DNA from: UBA9659 sp965208605
GTDB taxonomy: Bacteria > Pseudomonadota > Gammaproteobacteria > Pseudomonadales > Azotimanducaceae
DNA length: 64,000 nucleotides
Assembly (NCBI GenBank): GCA_965208605.1
Contig: OZ242345.1
Coordinates: 1,240,001-1,304,000 of the forward strand
Direction: 5' to 3'
The notes beneath the pieces were generated by a model. It saw only the letters and a list, made by a program, of their open reading frames with translations. It did no database searches and was not told the DNA's origin. The position numbers and the translations under genes were made by a program. The stretch's first letter is position 1; each line of letters opens with the position of its first letter. This document shows, in pieces, positions 56,857 to 64,000 of the stretch.

Positions 56857-58131
56857 TCATACTTTGACTATACTTGCATGGAGATTTTTCAAACGTTTCA
56901 GTAATTCGTCATATAGTAAGAACTCAATATCCTTCATGCTTTCACGCAAAGATTTAAATTGATCATTCATTTTTGCACCTTGGAGATCTTTTGAATTGCC
57001 TGCTACTATGAGGGCTCGAGGGTTGATAATACTGACATCCAATCCTTTTTCGCCATCAATAGCAGTTTCTTTCTTTATCCCCTTTTCTATTGCCATAGCA
57101 TGTTGCTTGATTGTTTGGAGATAATCAGTAGCTTGAGCAATAGATCTGGCCATCCCATTTGACCAGTAGTAATTATTGTGACTTTTGTCTTCACATAGCA
57201 ATGTCATACCACTACGTTTTAATTCATAAAAATCTACATACCCATAAATATCAACAAGCATCAAATCCGGATATTGCGTGCCAACAACTGCTATATTATT
57301 TTTATTTAGTTGATGCACATATCTAGTATCAAAGAGCTGAATGTTATCTTCAAAAAACTTTTGCCATTTAGATTCAAGCGGATTATTATCGATTAACTGT
57401 TCAAATTCTTTGATGATTTCTTGCAAAGAAAGAAGTTGGGAACTCTTTTGCAAACTTAGAAGCATTTTCCGTACTGAATCTCGACGCTTGTATTTTTTTG
57501 CCGCTTTTACATAGAAATCACCAACACGTTTAATATCTCCAGCGTTCATTTTATCTATGAGTTTGTCGTTCAGATTTTTTAGGATAAGCGATTTATGGTT
57601 ATTAGTCTCCCTAAATTGAATATTCAAAGATGGGAAATATTTTTTCCAGAAATTATTTATTATTGCGTTTAAAGTATCTGTGTTTGCCCTTTTTTGTATA
57701 TTTAATTCTGATATTAGTTTCTTTAAATCCTCAATTTTTAACTTAAGTGTGTTGCCTTCATGCGTTGGTTCATAATCTCCAAGAATTACTAAATTAATAT
57801 CTTGCAGATACTTTCCAAAAAAATATTTCAATTTTTTATCTTCAAATCCATATCCCCAAGGGTTCACTATGGAGCCTATTTTCAAATCATAAACATCATA
57901 TATAGAATCAGGGTTGAAATTTCCTTGGACTATAATTTGTTTTTGAAATTCTCTTTCTTTATATAGACAAACTACCTCTGAATTTTTAACGATATGAGTT
58001 TTAACCACCCCTTCATCGTTCTCTTTATGCTCTCGAAAAAATTCTTTCCCATCACTTATCTTTCTACTTCTGAGGATTAGTTTCTTTGTTTCACGATATT
58101 TATTTGGCTTTCTTCCACTGCTTGCTGTCAT
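56857..58131 (-). CDS. Shedu-domain nuclease (SduA/DUF4263-like)
   Basis: A 424-residue protein. The C-terminal half fits the Shedu immune family (DUF4263, PF14082), a PD-(D/E)xK nuclease: ESKWQKFFEDNIQLFD, then PDLMLVDIYGYVDFYELKR at about 290-308 with the acid and ELK catalytic pattern, YYWSNGMARSIAQATDYL, NPRALIVAGNSKDL and EFLLYDELLKRL. The N-terminal ~200 residues are lysine-rich and unrecognised and may sense the trigger. It is strongly AT-rich. Its ATG overlaps the mod TGA (58128-58131), so it is translated with Mod. Stand-alone Shedu defends against phage in other bacteria; here it is part of a type III operon. Confidence 0.8.
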   Translation of the reverse strand: MTASSGRKPNKYRETKKLILRSRKISDGKEFFREHKENDEGVVKTHIVKNSEVVCLYKEREFQKQIIVQGNFNPDSIYDVYDLKIGSIVNPWGYGFEDKKLKYFFGKYLQDINLVILGDYEPTHEGNTLKLKIEDLKKLISELNIQKRANTDTLNAIINNFWKKYFPSLNIQFRETNNHKSLILKNLNDKLIDKMNAGDIKRVGDFYVKAAKKYKRRDSVRKMLLSLQKSSQLLSLQEIIKEFEQLIDNNPLESKWQKFFEDNIQLFDTRYVHQLNKNNIAVVGTQYPDLMLVDIYGYVDFYELKRSGMTLLCEDKSHNNYYWSNGMARSIAQATDYLQTIKQHAMAIEKGIKKETAIDGEKGLDVSIINPRALIVAGNSKDLQGAKMNDQFKSLRESMKDIEFLLYDELLKRLKNLHASIVKV

Positions 58132-61100
58132 TTATCACCTCCAAACATCAATGCTCTAAAAACCGGTTCAGTAGTAGTGGCTTCCCACTTGTCGGCTGAT
58201 TTCTTGAGTGCGTTCAAAGTATGGTCGCCATTCACATAAACAAGGTTCAAATCATTGGCGAAATCTTTGCGGTGTTTTCCAAACCATTTGTCCAGTTTGG
58301 GTGCGTCCATTTTTTCAATATTGCGCCAGAGGATAAGACAGTTTTCGCCTTTGGCGTTGATACCGGTGATGGCCAGGACACTCTCTATTTGCCGGCGAGT
58401 GGCAAGCCGCAAGCCGAGCAGGAAGTTAAAAGTTTCCACAAGGTCAGCCGGCGCATCACGGCGAACACCATCGCGCACTACGGACAAGGTGTAATTGAAT
58501 GGGTCAATAAAATCCTGCCCCAGCAATGACGCGCTGGTCGCAGTTTCCTCACCGAGAGTATAGCGGAGCAAATAATCGTCAATGAGTTTATCCTTCTCCT
58601 CGGCTTCAAGCAGATCTTTGCGCGGCTTGACGATTAAATTATCAAGCGTGTCTTCATAAGATTCCAGGCGCACATATTTGAACAATTGGCTAATTCCTTC
58701 TCTTCCTTGCGGCTTGCCGTCTTTCCATTCCTTGGAATAGGTGACTTTTTTCATGCGCGGCAATAATACCGTTTCAAAATGATGCCCCAGTTCCACAAGA
58801 ATATACTTGCGCTCACCGCCATCTTCACGGTTGAGGTTTATTACCGCATGGCCAGTGGTGCCAGAGCCGGCGAAGTAGTCAAAAATAAAGGCGTGACTAT
58901 CTCGTCTGGTAATGTGGTTGATACAGTCTTTCACTGTATAAATGGACTTCGGATAACTGAATAAGTTATCACCAATAATGTTGCTTAATAATTTTGTACC
59001 ATGTGCACCAGCATTATATTTTTTATCTGTCCAGTTACTAAATATCGGTCGGTGCTTTCCGTTATTACTTGATTTGATATATAAAGAGCGCCCATTCTTA
59101 CAAACTAAATTACCTGCTTCAATTTCGTTAAGACATGATTCATACGCTCTCCTCCATACTCGCTCAGTGCCATCACGACTTACTGGGTACACTCTTACAA
59201 AGCCGTCGCTGGTTTTCTCTCGTGGGTAATCATCAGTTTCAGGAGGCGGCTCCAATCCTACGACACTAGATGTTTCCGGATTCACCAAGACGCAGTAAAA
59301 ACTATTCGGGCGACCTTTTCTAAGATTGCTTTCCGCCGTTCCAGTTCGCAAGAATGCTATTTCACTGCTCTCGCTGTTTTTTGATTCCCCAAACAAAACT
59401 TTTACTCCGGACGGGGTCATGAATAGCGCGTACTCGTGCGTTTCCGATATATTGGTGCCTTCAAGCCCAGCACCCGCCGGATGATGATTTACTACGATGA
59501 CACTCCTATCGTATTCACGAAAAAGTTGATCCACAATTTGCGTTAAAGTCACAAACTCAGTGTCGTCGATCGCTATTACTTGACTTCCGTCTCTGGTTAA
59601 AAACCCCTTTCCAGCAACGAGCCTATTCTCCATCAGGGTCATCCAAGACGAATGTTTATAGCCGTTTTTATACATAATCGCCGAAGTATCTGTGTTATAC
59701 GGCGGATCAATATAAATACACTTCACCTGCTCCTTGTATCTCTCTTGCAACAAATTCAATGCTTGGAAATTCTCGCCGTGAACCAACAAGCCGTTCAGTT
59801 GTGCTTCAATGGGACCAGCATCCGACAAGGCAGCAAGTAACTTGTCCTTGAATGTTTGATTGAAGTGCCTTGTATCCAAAACCAGATACGGATTTTCTTT
59901 GAGGAACTTTGGTTTCAGTGGATTGCTATAGGCGGTAGTGGCAAGGTCGCCCTTCAATTCCTCAATCGCAAAAAGCTGCACCCATTCATTGCGCTGCGCT
60001 TTGTTCTTGGCTACTTCCACATAGAGCGATTCGGGCACTTTATCCAGCGTGACACAATACTGCGTCTCCAGCACAAATTTCTTTTTCAACCAGAGTTGTT
60101 TTTGGAAATCTTCTAACTGCGCCAGGAAATCAATAATTGTACTGCCAACCTTTTTTATCGTCTTGATCTGCGCCAGACTGCGTATGAATACACTGGGATC
60201 ATCAGTCAATTCCAAATTATCAATGAAGATGACTTCGCTTTTCAGATAATTATCCAGTTCCCGGCGCAGGAAGCCGCCCAGGTCTTTGTGAATGAAATAA
60301 TCAAAACTGTTCTTTGCCGTATAAGCGGTGAGGTGCTTGCCGAACAGGGTGCGGCTTTCATCTGCTTCGGTGGGGCAAGGTGCAGCAATCAGCGCTAACC
60401 AGCCTTCTTTGTCCTTTTTAATTTTCGTGAAAATTCGTTGTGCAGCTGCTTGATTGATGGCATGTTGTCGCTTGATTCCGTTTTGCGGGTGTTTCTTTTT
60501 CTCGCCTTCGGTCAAGGGGCGATGGTCAAAGCGGACAATCAATTCGTTTGCGCTAAGCTTGATAAAATCCTTCGCCAGCACGAACAAACGTTGCTTGCCG
60601 TTGCTCTCTTTGATGTTGTCTTTTTCATTATCCGCCGCGGCAATCTCAAAGCAGGCCCGGCGCTTACGATTGCCGTCTTTGATAGTAAAAATATAGGAAG
60701 AGTAATTCTCCGTGGTCTTAATGTAATACTGGTCGGAATTCGCCCAGTGGAGCTTTACTTCCTCGCCATTGTAGGGAATGGAATAGGCATCCTTGCCCGC
60801 CGTTTTATAGCGACGAAGCGACATAAAATCGCCTTCGTCATAGTAGCGGGAGAAGAAATTATAAAGATGGTTGTAGGTATCGGCTTCGGTTTGTTGATCG
60901 CGTTGGGCAGCTTTGATTTGCTCGTTTAATTCTTTAACCCGGTCGGCTTCCTCGATATTTTTAACACCCGCCGCTTCCAGAGTGCTGGTAATTTTGTCTA
61001 ATTCGCCCCGGAATATCGATTCGTCTGATTTTGCAATATCTCCCAACGTCTCGGTCACTTGTGGCAACAGGCGTTGGTCAAGAAATTCATTAACCTCAAC

Positions 61101-61220
61101 ACTTTTCAGCGTCATGATGCGATACAAACCAAAATCCAAATCGCCACGGTCAAGTTGAAACAACTCGCGCAGTTTTGTCTTGAGATTCTGTATATTTTCG
61201 TTCTTGTCTGCGCCTTCCAT
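58128..61220 (-). CDS. mod: Type III DNA methyltransferase Mod, beta class
   Basis: It methylates adenine in an asymmetric target and gives specificity to the Res partner. The 1030-residue protein has motif IV YIDPPYNTD at about 501-509 before motif I FDYFAGSGTTGHAV at about 777-790, the order of beta-class N6 methyltransferases. About 480 residues precede motif IV, longer than classical Mod; this part has helical and unknown regions (DLDFGLYRIMTLK at the start). The region between the motifs should recognise the target. First gene of the island transcript, five bases after the purD stop on the same strand. Confidence 0.93.
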   Translation of the reverse strand: MEGADKNENIQNLKTKLRELFQLDRGDLDFGLYRIMTLKSVEVNEFLDQRLLPQVTETLGDIAKSDESIFRGELDKITSTLEAAGVKNIEEADRVKELNEQIKAAQRDQQTEADTYNHLYNFFSRYYDEGDFMSLRRYKTAGKDAYSIPYNGEEVKLHWANSDQYYIKTTENYSSYIFTIKDGNRKRRACFEIAAADNEKDNIKESNGKQRLFVLAKDFIKLSANELIVRFDHRPLTEGEKKKHPQNGIKRQHAINQAAAQRIFTKIKKDKEGWLALIAAPCPTEADESRTLFGKHLTAYTAKNSFDYFIHKDLGGFLRRELDNYLKSEVIFIDNLELTDDPSVFIRSLAQIKTIKKVGSTIIDFLAQLEDFQKQLWLKKKFVLETQYCVTLDKVPESLYVEVAKNKAQRNEWVQLFAIEELKGDLATTAYSNPLKPKFLKENPYLVLDTRHFNQTFKDKLLAALSDAGPIEAQLNGLLVHGENFQALNLLQERYKEQVKCIYIDPPYNTDTSAIMYKNGYKHSSWMTLMENRLVAGKGFLTRDGSQVIAIDDTEFVTLTQIVDQLFREYDRSVIVVNHHPAGAGLEGTNISETHEYALFMTPSGVKVLFGESKNSESSEIAFLRTGTAESNLRKGRPNSFYCVLVNPETSSVVGLEPPPETDDYPREKTSDGFVRVYPVSRDGTERVWRRAYESCLNEIEAGNLVCKNGRSLYIKSSNNGKHRPIFSNWTDKKYNAGAHGTKLLSNIIGDNLFSYPKSIYTVKDCINHITRRDSHAFIFDYFAGSGTTGHAVINLNREDGGERKYILVELGHHFETVLLPRMKKVTYSKEWKDGKPQGREGISQLFKYVRLESYEDTLDNLIVKPRKDLLEAEEKDKLIDDYLLRYTLGEETATSASLLGQDFIDPFNYTLSVVRDGVRRDAPADLVETFNFLLGLRLATRRQIESVLAITGINAKGENCLILWRNIEKMDAPKLDKWFGKHRKDFANDLNLVYVNGDHTLNALKKSADKWEATTTEPVFRALMFGGDK

Positions 61221-61224
61221 CTAG

Positions 61225-62556
61225 CTACCCTTTGCTTGCTAAAGCCTCGTATTTAACGGCTTTATTGCCAATATCAGTTCTATATCTCATCCCCTTGAAG
61301 CTGATCTTCCCGACTGCATCATAGGCTTTATCTTGGGCATCGGTCACCCCATCTCCTAGTGCCGTTACGCCCAGGACCCGGCCGCCATGCGTGAGGATTC
61401 TACCCTCGGTTATGCGAGTCCCGGCATGGAAGACCTTCACACTTTCAGCTTGCATATCGTCCAGCCCGGTAATCGCCATGCCCTGCGCATACTTGCCGGG
61501 ATAACCCTCGGCGGCAAGGATGACCGTGAGTGCGGCCCGGGGGTCAAAGGCAATAGTCTGGCCTGCCAGTTCACCCTTGACGGCTGCCAAGCAAAGTTGC
61601 ACCAGGTCGGACTCCAGGCGGAACATGAGGGGCTGGGTTTCCGGGTCGCCGCAACGACAATTAAATTCAATCACCCTGGGTCTGCCCTCGGCATCAATCA
61701 TTAACCCCGCATAAAGAAATCCCGTATAAGGATGTCCCTCTGCTCGCATGCCGGCCAGGGTGGGTGAGATAATTTCATCCAGGATGCGCTGGTGCACTGC
61801 ATCGGTAACCACCGGGGCAGGCGAATAGGCACCCATGCCACCCGTGTTGGGTCCTTTATCGCCGTCATACGCGGTCTTGTGGTCCTGAGATGAGGCGAGG
61901 GGTACATAGTTGTTGCCGTCAGCAATCACGATGAAACTGGCTTCCTCCCCCACCAAAAATTCCTCAATAACAAGCTTGTTACCCGCCTCCCCGACCAGAG
62001 TGCCGGCAAACATATCTTTGATGGTGGTTTCCGCTACCGCCCGGTCAGCCGCTATCACCACCCCCTTACCGGCTGCCAAGCCATCCGCCTTAATCACCAG
62101 CGGATACTCTTGATGCGGCACATAATCAAGCGCCTCATCCGCTTGGGTAAAGACCTGATAAGCCGCTGTGGGAATCTGATATTTATCAAGAAAATGCTTG
62201 GCGAAACTCTTTGAACCTTCCAGCCTTGCCGCCGCCTGGAGGGGACCAAAACATGCCAATCCCGCCGCCTGAAATCTATCCACTACCCCGGCAACCAGCG
62301 GCACCTCAGGCCCGATAATCGTCAAACCTATCTGCTGCTCCTGGGCAAAGGCGAGCAGGGCATCAAAGTCCATGGGCGAAATATCAACATTGTGCACCCC
62401 GGCTTCAAGTGCCGTCCCGGCATTGCCGGGGGCCACATAGACCTGGGCGACCAAGGGCGATCTGGCAACCCGAAAGGCAAGGGCATGTTCCCGGCCACCA
62501 CTGCCCGTAATCAGCACATTGATGTTTTTAGAAGGTCGCTTAGGGAGGCTTGCCAT
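61225..62556 (-). CDS. purD: Phosphoribosylamine-glycine ligase PurD
   Basis: PurD joins phosphoribosylamine and glycine using ATP in purine synthesis. The ATP-grasp protein has NVLITGSGGREHALAF, GPEVPLVAG, VIKADGLAAGKGV, SSQDHKTAYDGDKGPNTGGM and EFNCRCGDPETQ. ATG 62556 is preferred; TTG 62592, overlapping the purH stop by four bases, would add twelve residues. About 443 residues, slightly long at the N-terminus. The type III island starts right after its stop. Confidence 0.95.
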   Translation of the reverse strand: MASLPKRPSKNINVLITGSGGREHALAFRVARSPLVAQVYVAPGNAGTALEAGVHNVDISPMDFDALLAFAQEQQIGLTIIGPEVPLVAGVVDRFQAAGLACFGPLQAAARLEGSKSFAKHFLDKYQIPTAAYQVFTQADEALDYVPHQEYPLVIKADGLAAGKGVVIAADRAVAETTIKDMFAGTLVGEAGNKLVIEEFLVGEEASFIVIADGNNYVPLASSQDHKTAYDGDKGPNTGGMGAYSPAPVVTDAVHQRILDEIISPTLAGMRAEGHPYTGFLYAGLMIDAEGRPRVIEFNCRCGDPETQPLMFRLESDLVQLCLAAVKGELAGQTIAFDPRAALTVILAAEGYPGKYAQGMAITGLDDMQAESVKVFHAGTRITEGRILTHGGRVLGVTALGDGVTDAQDKAYDAVGKISFKGMRYRTDIGNKAVKYEALASKG

Positions 62557-62588
62557 CGCTTGCAACTTATCCAACTTAACCGCCGATA

Positions 62589-64000
62589 TCAATGCCGAAA
62601 ATGCCGCATACCAGTAAAGATCATCGCCATCTCGGCTTCATTTGCCGCTTGGAGCACTTCCTCGTCTCGCTTAGACCCGCCGGGTTGAATCACCGCCGTA
62701 ACGCCCGCTTCCGCCGCCGCATCAATGCCATCTCGGAAGGGGAAAAAAGCATCCGAGGCCATGACTGAACCCGCAACGAGCAGTTCTGCCGCGGCCGCCT
62801 TGAGTAGGGCAATTTTTGCACTGTCCACCCGACTCATCTGCCCCGCACCTATGCCGATTGTCCGCTTGTTTCTGGCATAGACGATAGCATTGGACTTGAC
62901 GAATTTCGCCACCGTCCAGGCGAAGAGCAGATCAGCCTGTTCCTCCTCGGTGGGCCTGCGCTGCGTGACTACCTTGAGTTGTTCATCAATCAGCAGTTCG
63001 GCATCACGGCTTTGCACCAACAAGCCGCCAGCCACCCACTTGTAATCATGCATAGGCGCGGCCCCTGCTATCTCAGCCGGGGAGGTCACCAAGAGCCGTA
63101 GATCCCGCTTTGCGGAGAACACAAGTTGTGCCTCCTCGGTAACCTCAGTGGTAATAATGACTTCCACAAATCGCTCAATAATTTCCTTAGCCAGGGCTTC
63201 TTCGAGTTGCCGATTGAAGGCAAGAATACCGCCAAAAGCAGACACCGGGTCGGCAGCCAACGCGCGTTGATAAGCTTCTTGTAGCGTCTGGGCTTCGGCA
63301 ACACCGCAGGGATTGCCATGCTTCACTATCACGCAGGCGGGTGCATTGAAACTCTGTACACAGGCAAGGGCGGCATCCGTATCCGCTATATTGTTGAAGG
63401 ACATTTCCTTACCTTGGAGTTGCTCGGCATGCGCAACGGACATGCCAGGTAAGCCCGGTTCAACATAAAAGGCTGCCGATTGATGCGGATTCTCGCCATA
63501 TCGGAGCAGTTGTTTTTGGCGGAATTGTAGCGTCAGGCTTGAGGGATAGGCTTGCCTTTCCCCCCTGCCCAGATCATATCCAGACAGATAGTTGGCGATC
63601 GCCGCATCATACTCGGCAACCCGTTCAAATGCCTTGATTGCCAAGCGAAATCGGGTCTCGAGACTCAGGTGCCCAGCGTTTTGGGCTAACTCGGCGGCGA
63701 GCGGTGCATAGTCATCAGTGTCCACCAGGACGCAAACACAGGCGTAATTTTTCGCCGCGGAGCGCAACATGGCAGGTCCGCCTATATCAATATTCTCCAG
63801 AGCCTGGGCAAGGTTATTGGGGTCCCTGTCCACTGCATCTTCAAAGGGATAGAGATTCACGACCAGGAGGTCTATGGAAGCAATGCCCTGCTCCTGCATG
63901 ACTGCTGCGTCCGGCCCCGAATATTCGCCCGCACCGGATAATAGCTGTCGCCTGCCTAGGAGGCCACCATGCACCCTGGGATGCAGGGTCTTCACCCGGC
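62589..64000 (-). CDS. purH: Bifunctional AICAR transformylase/IMP cyclohydrolase PurH, 3' part
   Basis: PurH carries out the last two steps of IMP synthesis. The visible ~470 codons run from RVKTLHPRVHGGLLGRR in the cyclohydrolase domain through the transformylase domain (LRYGENPHQSAAFY, KHGNPCGVA, VSAFGGILAFNR, SNAIVYARN, GIGAGQMSRVDS, SDAFFPFRDG, QPGGSKRDEEV). About 65 N-terminal codons lie beyond the window edge. The stop overlaps the possible TTG start of purD, the usual purH-purD order. Confidence 0.96.
   Translation of the reverse strand, partial: RVKTLHPRVHGGLLGRRQLLSGAGEYSGPDAAVMQEQGIASIDLLVVNLYPFEDAVDRDPNNLAQALENIDIGGPAMLRSAAKNYACVCVLVDTDDYAPLAAELAQNAGHLSLETRFRLAIKAFERVAEYDAAIANYLSGYDLGRGERQAYPSSLTLQFRQKQLLRYGENPHQSAAFYVEPGLPGMSVAHAEQLQGKEMSFNNIADTDAALACVQSFNAPACVIVKHGNPCGVAEAQTLQEAYQRALAADPVSAFGGILAFNRQLEEALAKEIIERFVEVIITTEVTEEAQLVFSAKRDLRLLVTSPAEIAGAAPMHDYKWVAGGLLVQSRDAELLIDEQLKVVTQRRPTEEEQADLLFAWTVAKFVKSNAIVYARNKRTIGIGAGQMSRVDSAKIALLKAAAAELLVAGSVMASDAFFPFRDGIDAAAEAGVTAVIQPGGSKRDEEVLQAANEAEMAMIFTGMRHFRH

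Noticed and set aside
1..64000. tRNA, rRNA or insertion sequence with transposase
   Set aside because: I looked for tRNA-like cloverleaf ends and for transposase motifs on both strands and saw none; a dedicated search could still find a missed RNA gene.

Overview
The window looks like a chromosome segment of a gammaproteobacterium. The evidence is gene order and content: rppH-ptsP and lgt close together, lptD-surA-pdxA-rsmA-apaH in the usual gammaproteobacterial order, amgK/murU beside lptD, rpe next to trpE-trpG-trpD-trpC, a Coq7-type ubiquinone hydroxylase, FabV and a complete System I cytochrome c maturation operon. I cannot name the genus. A giant surface protein built of cadherin-like and Ig-like domains, several defence genes and many intergenic repeats would fit a host-associated or particle-associated lifestyle, but that is inference.

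Layout. 1-820: 5' part of a type III-like DNA methyltransferase gene (minus) with a 21-base G/C tract just after its start codon. 1463-8490: ccmA-B-C-D-E-F-G-H-I (plus), mostly overlapping, for heme export, heme chaperoning and heme ligation to periplasmic apocytochromes. 8654-16523: housekeeping genes hemE, fabV, lgt (minus), an NRDE/TANGO2-family gene (plus), ptsP and rppH (minus) and a HAD phosphatase (plus). 16753-27765: one 3670-codon gene (minus) for a giant autotransporter-like adhesin with a triplicated signal-peptide cassette. 28542-33248: an accessory patch with two near-identical AT-rich AAA ATPase genes in inverted orientation around a coiled-coil membrane protein, a hydrolase remnant and gpsA. 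33392-36599: heme A synthase, a small hypothetical gene, a DUF2335 gene, a HIT protein and coq7. 36587-43877: a minus-strand block of a VOC protein, trpC, trpD, trpG, trpE, rpe, murU and amgK. 43934-51739: a plus-strand block of lptD, surA, pdxA, rsmA, apaH and cca. 52295-61220: a type III restriction-modification island (minus) with a Shedu-like nuclease gene and an abortive-infection-like gene between mod and res. 61225-64000: purD and the 3' part of purH (minus).

Two features run through the whole window. First, nearly every longer intergenic gap holds copies of a modular palindromic repeat: constant flanks (GTCATTCTCG on one side, GGGAATCCAG on the other, often followed by AGGAACAAAGGCAACC) around different hairpin cores. 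Second, many core genes carry short tandem repeats with units of 12, 15, 21, 24 or 33 bp, always multiples of three inside genes. They lie in loops or at protein ends (CcmD, CcmF, CcmI, FabV, Lgt, TrpC, TrpD, TrpE, Rpe, LptD, SurA, PdxA, RsmA). Units of 14 or 18 bp occur only between genes or over start codons. The number of such expansions in conserved housekeeping genes is the most unusual property of the window.

The best candidate for a less described system is the defence island. A type III Mod and Res pair brackets a Shedu-domain nuclease (its start overlaps the mod stop) and an Abi_C-like protein (its stop overlaps the res start). The Abi-like gene lies between direct repeats made from the first ~110 bp of res, so one recombination event could remove it. 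All protein assignments were made by eye from motifs; no database search was run.
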